DNA of 64,000 bases from Marinobacter sp. F4206 (GTDB lineage Bacteria > Pseudomonadota > Gammaproteobacteria > Pseudomonadales > Oleiphilaceae), in assembly GCF_019392195.1 (NCBI RefSeq), contig NZ_JAHXKI010000002.1, positions 620,001 through 684,000 on the forward strand, in the 5' to 3' direction. Positions 27,068-35,728 of the stretch are shown here, piece by piece (the first letter of the stretch is position 1; each line of letters begins with the position of its first letter). Under the pieces are notes generated by a model. It searched no databases, was not told where the DNA came from, and saw nothing but the letters and a program-made list of their open reading frames with translations. A program made the translations under genes and the position numbers.

Positions 27068-27838
27068 ATGTCTGAACGTATCGCAATTCCGTCCAAAAAG
27101 GGCGGTGTCAGTGCCGAGGAGTGGCAACTCCGCGTCGATCTTGCCGCCGCCTACCGCCTGATCGCATTGTACGGCTGGGATGATCTGATTTTCACTCACA
27201 TCTCCGCACGCATTCCCGGTGACGAGCACCACTTCCTGATCAACCCCTACGGCATGATGTTTGAGGAAATCACCGCCTCCAGCCTGGTGCGCGTCGATCA
27301 GGAGGGCAACAAGATCACGCCGGACGATTTCGACATCAACCCGGCGGGTTTCACCATCCACAGCGCGATTCACGCGGTGCGCGAGGATGCTGCCTGCGTC
27401 ATGCATACCCACACCACGGCAGGCGTCGCCGTCTCGGCACAGCAGGACGGACTGCTGCCGCTGTCGCAGCAAAGCCTGTTTCCGCTGTCCAATCTGGCCT
27501 ACCACGATTACGAGGGCGTGGCCCTTCGGGAAGACGAGAAAGCCAGACTGCAGAAAGACCTGGGCAACAACAACTTCATGATTCTGCGCAACCACGGCCT
27601 GCTCACCACCGGCGGCAGCATCGCTGACGCCTTCCTGGGCATGTACATCCTCCAGCGCGCCTGTGAAGTCCAGATCCAGGCCCTGTCCGGCAACCGCGAG
27701 ATGACTCCGATTCCCGGCGGCATCGTGGATACCATCCGGCAGCAGGCTGAACAGGTCACTCGCGGCATGGGCGGCAATCTCGCGTGGCCGGGCCTGCTGC
27801 GCAAGCTCGACCGTGTTAACCCCGGATTCCGTGATTGA
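27068..27838 (+). CDS. Class II aldolase/adducin family protein
   Basis: 256 residues. Metal ligands are visible as HTHT in ACVMHTHTTAGVAVS (about residue 115) and NHGLLTTGGS (about residue 175). The N-terminal block WQLRVDLAAAYRLIALYGWDDLIFTHISARIPG is typical of the adducin-like branch, several of which are of unknown substrate. It may carry out retro-aldol cleavage of a sugar phosphate or a hydroxy acid. An HD-domain gene follows after 13 bases in the same operon. Confidence 0.87.
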   Translation: MSERIAIPSKKGGVSAEEWQLRVDLAAAYRLIALYGWDDLIFTHISARIPGDEHHFLINPYGMMFEEITASSLVRVDQEGNKITPDDFDINPAGFTIHSAIHAVREDAACVMHTHTTAGVAVSAQQDGLLPLSQQSLFPLSNLAYHDYEGVALREDEKARLQKDLGNNNFMILRNHGLLTTGGSIADAFLGMYILQRACEVQIQALSGNREMTPIPGGIVDTIRQQAEQVTRGMGGNLAWPGLLRKLDRVNPGFRD

Positions 27839-27851
27839 AGGAGACTGATCG

Positions 27852-28436
27852 ATGAACGATGTGACTGCGCCCAAGGCCAGCTTTACCCACATGAAAGACG
27901 GTACCGCGGAAGACTGGCAGACCATCGCCCGCTCCTTTGGCGACTTTGCCAAGGGGCTTCCGGACCGCATTATGGACCACCTGATGCTGCTTGAAGGCGA
28001 CTTCGGTGGCTTTCCCGTGGACCGGCTAACCCATTGCCTGCAAACCGCAACGCTGGCTCACCGTGACGGCAAGGACGACGAGTACGTGGTCTGCGCGCTC
28101 CTGCACGACATCGGTGACACTTTGGGTTCCTACAACCACGCCGATGTGGCGGCAGTGCTTCTGGAGCCATTTGTCAGCGAGGCCAATCATTGGATGATCA
28201 AGCACCACGCAATCTTCCAGGGCTACTACTTCTTCCACTACCTGGGCATGGACCGCAACCTGCGGAACAACTACAAGGACCACCCGCATTTCATGCGCAC
28301 CATCGAGTTTGTCAGCAAGTACGACTCGCCCGCGTTTGATCCGGAGGGCGAAACCCTGCCGCTGTCCTATTTCGAACCCATGATCAGGAAGGTCTTCGCA
28401 AAACCAGTCCGGTCCCTGTACATGGACGCGGTCTGA
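27852..28436 (+). CDS. HD-domain protein, possible di-iron oxygenase or phosphohydrolase
   Basis: 194 residues. The HD metal set is visible: His61 in RLTHCLQTA, His85-Asp86 in CALLHDIGD, His118-His119 in MIKHHAIFQGYY and Asp158 in FVSKYDSPAFDP. The 24-residue step from His61 to His85 equals that in PhnZ, and the HH-FQGYY and KYD-FDP blocks resemble the PhnZ/inositol-oxygenase-like group more than ordinary HD phosphatases, so an oxidative C-C or C-P cleaving role is possible. It is the second gene after the class II aldolase and is followed by a terminator-like hairpin. Confidence 0.72.
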   Translation: MNDVTAPKASFTHMKDGTAEDWQTIARSFGDFAKGLPDRIMDHLMLLEGDFGGFPVDRLTHCLQTATLAHRDGKDDEYVVCALLHDIGDTLGSYNHADVAAVLLEPFVSEANHWMIKHHAIFQGYYFFHYLGMDRNLRNNYKDHPHFMRTIEFVSKYDSPAFDPEGETLPLSYFEPMIRKVFAKPVRSLYMDAV

Positions 28437-28440
28437 CTGC

Positions 28441-28461
28441 GCGGGCCCTCCATGGGCCCGC
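28441..28461 (+). terminator. Terminator-like hairpin after the aldolase/HD operon
   Basis: GCGGGCCC at 28441-28448, a 5-base loop and GGGCCCGC at 28454-28461 form a perfect 8-bp GC stem starting 4 bases after the HD-gene stop. Only two T residues follow, so termination may be weak or need Rho. Confidence 0.6.
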
Positions 28462-28600
28462 TTGCCCAGTGCGCTCGCCGGCAGCGCACTGCAACCCCCT
28501 CCAACCTTTCACTCCAGTCTGCGCTATTCTCTAATTAATCCCCGTTCGTCACATCGGACGGTCAGCCATTTTCCGTTCCTTTAGAGCACGCAGAGTACCA

Positions 28601-29533
28601 ATGAATTTCAAACGTCTGGAAACCTTCATCTGGGTCGCCACGTTAGGCAGTTTTCGCAAGGCAGCCGAGCGACAGCATACCACGCAACCCGCAATCTCCA
28701 CCCGCATAGCCGCGCTGGAAGAGGAGTTGGGGGTCAAGCTCTTCGAGCGGGAATCGAGCAGGACCATGCTGACATCGAAAGGTCAGGAGCTCCTGCCGTA
28801 CGCCGAGAAGATCGTCTTCATGTCTGAGCAACTGCGCAAACGCGCGGACCGGGTTGCTCTGCTGTCCGGCATTCTGCGACTGGGTGTTTCCGAGACCATT
28901 GTCCACTCCTGGCTGCCCCGCTTTTTCAGGGCACTGCACGAAACCGTGCCTAACCTGGACGTGGAAATCACGGTAGACGTCACCGGCAACCTCCGTACCG
29001 GCCTTATGGACCGGACTCTTGACCTGGCCTTTTTGATGGGACCCGTGGCGGAACCGAGAGTCGAGAACCGCGACCTCTGCAGCTTCCCCCTGATCTGGGT
29101 GGCCAGCCCGGACCTGAATCTGCCTGACCGTCAGCTCCAGCTGGAAGAACTCGCCCAATGGCCGATCATCACCTATGCCAGAAACACCAAACCGTTTGCA
29201 GAGATCAGTCAGAAATTCAGCGAGCTCGACGAACTCCCCGCCCGTTTCTATTCCTCGAGTTCTTTGGCGGCCTGCAGGCGCCTCGCCCTCGATGGTATTG
29301 GTGTATCCGCCTTGCCAATGAGCGTCATTTCCGATGGCCTGAAGAGCGGGCGCCTTGTTGAACTCGAGGCCGCCTGGACCCCGTCCCAGCTGGAGTTCAC
29401 CGCGTCGTACCCCGCGGTCCCTTTCAACCCGGTTGCCGAACTGGCGGCCAACCTGGCGGTTGGAATATCCCGTGACTACGCACAGGCCGGCGATAACGCT
29501 TTCTTATCAGATGCTGTAAAAAACCATAATTAG
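28601..29533 (+). CDS. LysR family transcriptional regulator
   Basis: 310 residues. The N-terminal winged helix is clear ([42 protein letters not shown], residues 9-51), followed by the periplasmic-binding-like effector domain. It sits directly upstream of, and in the same direction as, the DUF1445/TRAP/5-oxoprolinase genes, with 65 bases to the DUF1445 start, so it most likely controls that operon in response to 5-oxoproline or a related acid. This is inference from position; most LysR regulators are divergent from their targets, which is not the case here. Confidence 0.88.
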   Translation: MNFKRLETFIWVATLGSFRKAAERQHTTQPAISTRIAALEEELGVKLFERESSRTMLTSKGQELLPYAEKIVFMSEQLRKRADRVALLSGILRLGVSETIVHSWLPRFFRALHETVPNLDVEITVDVTGNLRTGLMDRTLDLAFLMGPVAEPRVENRDLCSFPLIWVASPDLNLPDRQLQLEELAQWPIITYARNTKPFAEISQKFSELDELPARFYSSSSLAACRRLALDGIGVSALPMSVISDGLKSGRLVELEAAWTPSQLEFTASYPAVPFNPVAELAANLAVGISRDYAQAGDNAFLSDAVKNHN

Positions 29534-29598
29534 ACTTTTTCACCGTGAGGCATACCCTTAAAACAGGTTCAAGACAAACTCAATCAGGGGTTACCGCC

Positions 29599-30414
29599 AT
29601 GCACGCAGATGCCTATTCGGACTTCAAGAACAGCCTGCTTAATCAGGCGTCATCGCTTCGGTCCCGCATTCGTTCCGGCGCCCACACATCGACGACCAGC
29701 GGCATGGCCCACAGCCTGGTCCAGGGAAACGTCGTCATTCTGCCCGCCGACTGGGCGTCCGACTTCCTGCTCTATTGCCAGAACAACCCGGTTGCCTGCC
29801 CCCTGATTGCCGTATCCGAGCCCGGGGATCCAACTCTCCCCGATCTCGGAAGAGATTTGGACATCCGAACCGACATCCCCGAATACCAGGTTTTTCGGAA
29901 TGGCGAGCGGACGGAAACGTTGAGCGATATCCAGGCTCTGTGGCAGGACGATTTTGTGACGTTCGTACTCGGCTGCTCCTTTTCCTTCGAAGACGCCCTG
30001 ATCCGGGCCGGGCTGTCGGTGAGAAATGTCGACGACGGCCTGAACGTCTCCATGTACCGCTCCAACATCGCAACACGACCGGCCGGCCGGTTCCGCGGCA
30101 ACATGGTGGTGTCCATGCGCCCCTTCCCCAGCGCGGACGCCATTCGGGCGATCCAGGTCACCACCCGATTGCCGAAAGCTCATGGCGCGCCCGTTCACAT
30201 CGGCGACCCGGCCCTCATCGGCATCGAGGATATCGGCAATCCTGACTTTGGTGACCCGGTCACCATCAAAGACCATGAACTGCCCTTGTTCTGGGCTTGC
30301 GGAGTAACACCGCAACTTGCACTGGAAAACGCTCGTCCCCCGATCGCGATCACTCACGTACCGGGAAAAATGCTGCTCACGGAGCGGCTGAATGAAGAAC
30401 TGGCGGTGCTCTGA
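29599..30414 (+). CDS. DUF1445 family putative hydro-lyase (D-glutamate cyclase family)
   Basis: 271 residues from ATG 29599 (AGGGG 8 bases upstream); the upstream in-frame ATG at 29545 lacks support. Motifs: [63 protein letters not shown] and the late [18 protein letters not shown] block, all typical of DUF1445. The mammalian homologue DGLUCY converts D-glutamate to 5-oxo-D-proline. Here it is first in an operon with a TRAP transporter and 5-oxoprolinase genes, which fits cyclic glutamate chemistry. The older name hydro-lyase has no solid support. Confidence 0.85.
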   Translation: MHADAYSDFKNSLLNQASSLRSRIRSGAHTSTTSGMAHSLVQGNVVILPADWASDFLLYCQNNPVACPLIAVSEPGDPTLPDLGRDLDIRTDIPEYQVFRNGERTETLSDIQALWQDDFVTFVLGCSFSFEDALIRAGLSVRNVDDGLNVSMYRSNIATRPAGRFRGNMVVSMRPFPSADAIRAIQVTTRLPKAHGAPVHIGDPALIGIEDIGNPDFGDPVTIKDHELPLFWACGVTPQLALENARPPIAITHVPGKMLLTERLNEELAVL

Positions 30415-30471
30415 CCACCGCTGCCGATCAACGACCCAAGCTACAATAACGAAAGAAACGGGAGAAACACC

Positions 30472-31437
30472 ATGTTCAAGCAACTTGCAACAGCTACCCT
30501 CCTGACCGGGGCATTTTTCACCTCGGCCGTCAGTGCCGATCAATGGCACATGCCGACACCCTATGGCGATGCCAACCTCCCCACCAAGATCGCCTACCAG
30601 TTTGCCGAGGACATCAAGTCGGGGACCGATGGCGAGATAGACGTTACCGTTCACTCCGGGGCGTCCCTGGTCAAGCATCCGGAAATCCCTCGCGCCGTTC
30701 GCACGGGTCAGGTGCAGCTGGGTGAGATCTTCATCGGCATCATGGGTAACACCCATCCGGTGTTTAAGCACGACAACATTCCGTTCCTGGCCACCAGCTT
30801 CGATGACGCCAAGCGACTCTGGGAAGCGGCCAAACCGGAGGTCGAGAAGCAGCTCGATAAAGAAGGGATGGTGCTTCTCTATACCGTACCCTGGCCTGCG
30901 CAAAGCCTTTACACCAAGGCGCCGGTCAACACTATGAGCGATCTCGAAGGGCTTAAGATGCGGGCATACAGCCCCTCAACCTCACGCCTCGCCGATCTGA
31001 TGAACACCACGCCGACCACAGTTCAGGTGCCAGAAATTCCCCAGGCATTCAGCACAGGCATTATTGACGCGATGATCACGTCACCGTCCACCGGTGCCAA
31101 TGGACAGGCCTGGGATTACCTGTCGCATTACACCGACATCAAGGCGTGGATTCCCAAGAACGTTGTCGTGGCCAACAAGCGAGCCTTTCGCCGCCTGAGT
31201 GATGAACAGCGCCAGGCCATTCTCGACGCTGCGGCTGCCGCTGAGCAAAAAGGCTGGGAAGGGGTGCGCGTCACCGCAGCAGAAGACACGGCCACCCTCG
31301 CCGAACATGGCATTGAAGTCTCGGAGCCGTCAGAGGAACTGATGCGCGAGTTCCAGAAGATTGGCGACATCATGATCAAAGAATGGGAAGAGGAGGCTCC
31401 GAAAGAAGTCGGCGCCATTCTTGAAGCCTACCGCTAA
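30472..31437 (+). CDS. dctP: TRAP transporter substrate-binding protein DctP
   Basis: 321 residues with a signal peptide (cleavage near SAVSADQ). LKMRAYSPSTSRLADLM contains the conserved Arg that binds the substrate carboxylate, and ALSLYTKAPVNTMSDLEGL-type sequence precedes it. It is the periplasmic receptor for a carboxylate imported by the dctQM pair downstream. Given the PxpABC genes that follow, 5-oxoproline (pyroglutamate) is a likely ligand. GGGAGA precedes the ATG. A strong hairpin separates it from dctQ. Confidence 0.92.
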   Translation: MFKQLATATLLTGAFFTSAVSADQWHMPTPYGDANLPTKIAYQFAEDIKSGTDGEIDVTVHSGASLVKHPEIPRAVRTGQVQLGEIFIGIMGNTHPVFKHDNIPFLATSFDDAKRLWEAAKPEVEKQLDKEGMVLLYTVPWPAQSLYTKAPVNTMSDLEGLKMRAYSPSTSRLADLMNTTPTTVQVPEIPQAFSTGIIDAMITSPSTGANGQAWDYLSHYTDIKAWIPKNVVVANKRAFRRLSDEQRQAILDAAAAAEQKGWEGVRVTAAEDTATLAEHGIEVSEPSEELMREFQKIGDIMIKEWEEEAPKEVGAILEAYR

Positions 31438-31453
31438 GGTCCATTCACAAGAC

Positions 31454-31484
31454 GTTCCTGCCCCTGGCATTCAAGGGCAGGAAC
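31454..31484 (+). promoter_or_regulatory. Strong intergenic hairpin between dctP and dctQ
   Basis: GTTCCTGCCC at 31454-31463 and GGGCAGGAAC at 31475-31484 form a perfect 10-bp stem with an 11-base loop. No T-run follows, so it is more likely an mRNA-stabilising or partial attenuation element that keeps the binding protein in excess over the membrane subunits, as is common in transporter operons. Confidence 0.65.
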
Positions 31485-31502
31485 CCTTGGGAGGCATTTG
31501 AC

Positions 31503-32021
31503 ATGAGTTCTCTTCGCGACAAGTTTTACCTGGCATCCGGATACGCAGCCGGCTTCTGCATTGCCCTGATCATGGTGATCATTCTTGTGCAGATTGTTGG
31601 CCGGATTTTCGGATTCATCGTTCCGTCTGCGGAAAACGTCTCAGGATATGCACTAGCCGCCTCCACCTTCTTCGGGCTTGCCTACACCTTTCACGAAGGT
31701 GGGCACATCCGGGTCTCACTGGTAATCCAGAAATGGCCTCCAAGGGCACGGTTTATTCAGGAGCTGGTGGTTCTGATTTTTGGCTTCGGGCTCGCCTGTT
31801 ACATGACCTACTACTGCTGGCACATGGTGTACGAGTCTTACGTATTCGAGGAAGTATCCCACGGTTACATTCCCATTCCGATCTGGATTCCACAGATTCC
31901 CGTCGGGCTTGGCATGACCGCGCTGGCTGCCGCGATCCTCGATGATCTGGTGGCGGTTATGAGAAAGCGTACGCCCTCTTATCAGCAGCATGAAGACGAT
32001 CTCAACCTGGAGGAAATCTGA
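31503..32021 (+). CDS. dctQ: TRAP transporter small permease DctQ
   Basis: 172 residues with four membrane helices. SAENVSGYALAASTFFGLAYTFHEGGHIRVSL is the signature of the DctQ subunit. It partners DctM in the inner membrane. GGGAGG lies 8 bases before the ATG, and the TGATG junction overlaps the dctM start by one base, so translation is coupled. Confidence 0.92.
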   Translation: MSSLRDKFYLASGYAAGFCIALIMVIILVQIVGRIFGFIVPSAENVSGYALAASTFFGLAYTFHEGGHIRVSLVIQKWPPRARFIQELVVLIFGFGLACYMTYYCWHMVYESYVFEEVSHGYIPIPIWIPQIPVGLGMTALAAAILDDLVAVMRKRTPSYQQHEDDLNLEEI

Positions 32022-33328
32022 TGGATACGACGTTTCTTTCCATCGTCCTCGCGGTCTCCATGATTCTGATGCTGACCCTGGGGGTCTGGGTGTCCCTGAC
32101 CCTGGTGGGCATTGGTGTCCTCGGACTACTGCTTTCAGGCAACGACCAGATTGGCCTGCTGTTCGCAACGTCGAGCTGGGGCGCCAGTACCGGTTGGGCA
32201 CTGACAGCGCTGCCCATGTTTATCTGGATGGGCGAAGTCCTGTTCCGGACCCGCTTGTCCGAGGACCTGTTCAAGGGGCTGTCGCCCTGGATGGGCGGCC
32301 TTCCCGGTAAACTCCTGCACGTCAACATTTTAAGCTGCGGGATTTTTGCCGCCGTTTCCGGCTCTTCGGCGGCCACCGCCGCCACCATCGGCCGCATGAC
32401 CCTGCCCGAACTCAAGGCCCAGGGTTACAGCGATCGCATGGCAGTAGGCACCCTGGCGGGCTCCGGCACCCTGGGTCTGCTGATTCCACCGTCAATCATC
32501 CTGATTGTTTACGGCGTCGCCGCCGAAGTTTCCATCGGACGCCTGTTCATTGCGGGCGCCCTGCCCGGCTTGATGCTGGTCATCATGTTCATGGGTTACA
32601 CCATGATTTGGGCCAAGCTGAATAAAGACGAGATGCCCAAGCACAAAAAGGAACACATATCATTCTCGGCCAAGTTCAAGGCCTTGCGTATGTTGCTGCC
32701 GATTGTGGGTCTGATTGTCTTCGTGCTGGGCTCCATCTATGCCGGCTTTACCACACCCACTGAAGCCGCCGCGCTTGGCGTATTTGGCGCCCTGCTCCTG
32801 GCCGCCGTTACCGGTTCGCTCAATGCGCAGAGCTTCAAGGAAAGTCTGCTGGGAGCGGTCAAAAGTTCCTGCATGATCGGGTTGATCCTGGTGGGCGCCC
32901 ACTTCCTGACCTTGTCCATGGGCTTTCTGGGCATTCCCCGGGAACTGGCAGAGTGGATCGGCAGCATGTCGCTCTCGTCGTTCGAGCTGCTGGTGTGCCT
33001 GACCGCACTGTTTGTTCTGCTTGGCTGTTTCCTGGACGGCATTTCCGTGGTGGTTTTGACTGTGGCGGTAGTGATGCCAATGGTCCAGCAAGCCGGCATC
33101 GACCTGCTCTGGTTCGGCATTTTCATTGTACTGGTGGTCGAAATGGCCCAGATCACCCCGCCGGTGGGCTTCAACCTGTTCGTGATTCAGGCGCTGACCG
33201 GCAAAGACATTCTATACGTGGCTCGAGCGGCGCTGCCCTTCTTCCTGCTGATCATGGCTGCCCTGTTCCTGATCGGCTGGTTTCCGGAGATCGTCACCTA
33301 CCTGCCCAGGACCATGAGTCAGGGTTAG
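32021..33328 (+). CDS. dctM: TRAP transporter large permease DctM
   Basis: 435 residues with about twelve helices. AAVSGSSAATAATIGRMTLPELKAQGYS near residue 105 and GSGTLGLLIPPSIILIVYGVAAEVSIGRLFIAGALPGLML are signature DctM stretches, and the C-terminal FGIFIVLVVEMAQITPPVGFNLFVIQ block is present. With DctPQ it imports a carboxylate driven by Na+. The next gene is pxpA, 31 bases on. Confidence 0.94.
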   Translation: MDTTFLSIVLAVSMILMLTLGVWVSLTLVGIGVLGLLLSGNDQIGLLFATSSWGASTGWALTALPMFIWMGEVLFRTRLSEDLFKGLSPWMGGLPGKLLHVNILSCGIFAAVSGSSAATAATIGRMTLPELKAQGYSDRMAVGTLAGSGTLGLLIPPSIILIVYGVAAEVSIGRLFIAGALPGLMLVIMFMGYTMIWAKLNKDEMPKHKKEHISFSAKFKALRMLLPIVGLIVFVLGSIYAGFTTPTEAAALGVFGALLLAAVTGSLNAQSFKESLLGAVKSSCMIGLILVGAHFLTLSMGFLGIPRELAEWIGSMSLSSFELLVCLTALFVLLGCFLDGISVVVLTVAVVMPMVQQAGIDLLWFGIFIVLVVEMAQITPPVGFNLFVIQALTGKDILYVARAALPFFLLIMAALFLIGWFPEIVTYLPRTMSQG

Positions 33329-33359
33329 GGCTCGACGCACACGTTTCGGGAGGTATCAG

Positions 33360-34094
33360 ATGAAACTCAACTGCGATATGGGCGAGAGCTTTGGCGCGTG
33401 GACCAAGGGCATGGACGCCGATGTCATGCCCTTCATAGACATGGCCAACATCGCCTGCGGCTTCCATGCGTCCGATCCGCTCACCATGGATCACACTGTA
33501 AAAATGGCCATTGCCGAGAGCGTCACGATCGGCGCGCATCCGGGCTATCCGGATCTCCTGGGCTTCGGCCGGCGTGAGCTGGACTGCCGTCCAGACGAAC
33601 TGAAGGCCATTCTGGTATACCAGATGGCCGCACTCGACGGCATATGCCGAACCCATGGCACCGCCATTCAGTACGTCAAACCCCATGGCGCGCTTTATAA
33701 CAAGATGATGGTCGATCACACCACCTTGTCGGTTGTGATGGCAGCCGTAAGGGACTATGCCCCCCATTGCCCACTGGTGGTGATGGCCACTCCCGAAGCT
33801 GACGAGGTGCTTGACCGCGCTCGGGAGTATGGCATCGACGTATGGTTTGAGGCATTTTCGGATCGGGCCTATACGGATGAGGGCCGGCTGGTGAAACGTT
33901 CGGTGCGGGGCGCCGTTCACGAATCCACTGACGCCATTGAGCGGCAGGTTACGCAGATCATGACTGAAGGCTGCGTTACGTCGATCACCGGTAAACGCAT
34001 ACCGATCAAGGCGGACACCATCTGCATCCACGGCGACAGCCACCATGCAGTCGACGCCGCCCGTCACATGCGGCAGGTTGTCCAGTCTCAATGA
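33360..34094 (+). CDS. pxpA: 5-oxoprolinase subunit PxpA (LamB/YcsF family)
   Basis: 244 residues. MKLNCDMGESFGAW and NIACGFHASDPLTMDHTVKMA are the family N-terminal signatures, and IGAHPGYPDLLGFGRR and YVKPHGALYNKM follow as expected. PxpA opens the 5-oxoproline ring together with PxpB and PxpC, yielding L-glutamate at the expense of ATP. GGGAGG lies before the ATG, and pxpB starts within the pxpA stop (ATGA overlap). Confidence 0.95.
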   Translation: MKLNCDMGESFGAWTKGMDADVMPFIDMANIACGFHASDPLTMDHTVKMAIAESVTIGAHPGYPDLLGFGRRELDCRPDELKAILVYQMAALDGICRTHGTAIQYVKPHGALYNKMMVDHTTLSVVMAAVRDYAPHCPLVVMATPEADEVLDRAREYGIDVWFEAFSDRAYTDEGRLVKRSVRGAVHESTDAIERQVTQIMTEGCVTSITGKRIPIKADTICIHGDSHHAVDAARHMRQVVQSQ

Positions 34095-34783
34095 ACATCG
34101 AGCCCATCAACGAAAGCACCTGCATCGTCTATTTCGGCGACCGTATCAATGATGAAATAGCCGAACGGGTCAAACAGGCGACCGAGAGCATTCGCCTGAA
34201 CATGGCAGATGTGGTGACAGATCTGGTGCCCTCCTACACGTCGGTGATGGTGTGCTATGACCTGGAACGCATTGATCGGTTCGGCATCACCTCACGGTTG
34301 CGCCAGACCCTTGAACAGCCCTCGAAAGCAAATGCGCCGGAAGCCTCCACCCAGACCATCGAATTGCCGGTTTATTACGGCCCGGAAGTCGCGCTGGACA
34401 TTGCAGACGTCTGCGAGTTCTCCGGTCTGAGCAGCGATGACGTCATTCGCATACACAGCGAGCAGACCTACCGGGTCTATGCCATTGGATTCAGTCCGGG
34501 ATTTGCCTACCTCGGCACCACCAACCAGCGCATTGCCATTCCCCGGAAATCCACCCCCAGGCTCAAGGTACCCACCGGCAGCGTCGGCATAGCCGGCACC
34601 CAGACCGCCATCTATCCCAGCTCTACGCCAGGTGGCTGGCAGATAGTCGGACGCACGCCAAGCCGGATGATTGACTGGGACAGTGAATCCCTTGCACTGG
34701 TTCAGGTCGGTGACCGGGTGAGATTCCGCCCGATTGGTCGAGAGGAATTTATCGAACTGGGAGGGCATCTCGATGACGTTTGA
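34091..34783 (+). CDS. pxpB: 5-oxoprolinase subunit PxpB (KipI-like)
   Basis: 230 residues. The signature block GFSPGFAYLGTTNQRIAIPRKSTPRLKVPTGSVGIAG (about residues 134-170), GGWQIVGRTP and the late GDRVRFRPI motif match the allophanate-hydrolase-subunit-1/KipI family. It forms the cyclophilin-like half of the PxpBC complex. It overlaps pxpA by 4 and pxpC by 11 bases, indicating tight coupling. Confidence 0.94.
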   Translation: MNIEPINESTCIVYFGDRINDEIAERVKQATESIRLNMADVVTDLVPSYTSVMVCYDLERIDRFGITSRLRQTLEQPSKANAPEASTQTIELPVYYGPEVALDIADVCEFSGLSSDDVIRIHSEQTYRVYAIGFSPGFAYLGTTNQRIAIPRKSTPRLKVPTGSVGIAGTQTAIYPSSTPGGWQIVGRTPSRMIDWDSESLALVQVGDRVRFRPIGREEFIELGGHLDDV

Positions 34784-35711
34784 GGTTCTCAATCCGGGCA
34801 TGCTGACGCTGATTCAGGATATCGGACGACAGGGCTATCAGCACATGGGCGTCACCACCGGAGGCCCTATGGACGAGCACGCGTTCCTCTGGGCCAACCG
34901 TCTGCTGGAAAATCCCCTGGATGCCGCCCAGCTGGAAATTACCTTTGGCCGGCTGAGTCTGCTGGCCCACAGCGACACCTGGATCGCCCTGACCGGCGCG
35001 GATCTCGGTGCACGCATCAACGACCGGGCCGTCCAGCCCTGGCAAACCTACCGAATCACCCAGGGGGACCGGATTGACTTCGGGATACCCGTAAGCGGAC
35101 TGCGGGCCTACCTAGCGGTCAGTGGGGGCGTGCAAACGCCGGCCAAACTTGGCAGCCGCGCCACCGTAAGCCGCGAGAAGCTCGGCGGGCTGGATGGCAC
35201 CGGCGCCAAACTGGCCGAGGGTGACCGGATTCCGATCGGCACGCCGGCGCCTGTACGGGAAACCAGCGTGCCCTACAGCGACATTCCCGACTACCGCAAG
35301 CCACTGCGCCTGGGCGTAGTTCCGGGTTATCAGTACCGGCATTTCCAGACAGCGGCAAGAAACCGTTTTTTCTCAGGAGAGTATGAGGTCAGCCAGAACA
35401 TTGACCGGATGGGATACCGGCTTTCAGGTGCGGCTATCCACTGCGATCTGGACGGTATTATTTCAGAGGGCATCGCCTACGGCGCCATTCAGGTTCCCGC
35501 CGACGGACAGCCCATCGTCCTGATGAAAGATCGCCAGACGATCGGAGGCTACCCCAAGATCGGCTCACTGAGTGCGCTGGGCGCGGGCCAGCTGGCCCAG
35601 AGAGCGCCGGGGGCATCCGTCAGCTTCTACCCCACGGATGTGGCAGAAGCGGAAGCCCGACGCATGATATTCAACCAGCGGCTTCGGAAAGGAGCGCCTG
35701 GCACCCGATGA
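34773..35711 (+). CDS. pxpC: 5-oxoprolinase subunit PxpC (KipA-like)
   Basis: 312 residues from ATG 34773 with GGGAGG upstream. GMLTLIQDIGRQGYQHMGVTTGGPMDEHAFLWANRLLENP and QPWQTYRITQGDRI are characteristic of the biotin-dependent carboxyltransferase-like KipA/PxpC family, and the late SQNIDRMGYRLSG and ADGQPIVLMKDRQTIGGYPKI blocks are present. It closes the DUF1445-TRAP-pxp operon; the next gene, putA, is convergent with 17 bases between stops. Confidence 0.94.
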   Translation: MTFEVLNPGMLTLIQDIGRQGYQHMGVTTGGPMDEHAFLWANRLLENPLDAAQLEITFGRLSLLAHSDTWIALTGADLGARINDRAVQPWQTYRITQGDRIDFGIPVSGLRAYLAVSGGVQTPAKLGSRATVSREKLGGLDGTGAKLAEGDRIPIGTPAPVRETSVPYSDIPDYRKPLRLGVVPGYQYRHFQTAARNRFFSGEYEVSQNIDRMGYRLSGAAIHCDLDGIISEGIAYGAIQVPADGQPIVLMKDRQTIGGYPKIGSLSALGAGQLAQRAPGASVSFYPTDVAEAEARRMIFNQRLRKGAPGTR

Positions 35712-35728
35712 TGATGCCAGGCTGACCG

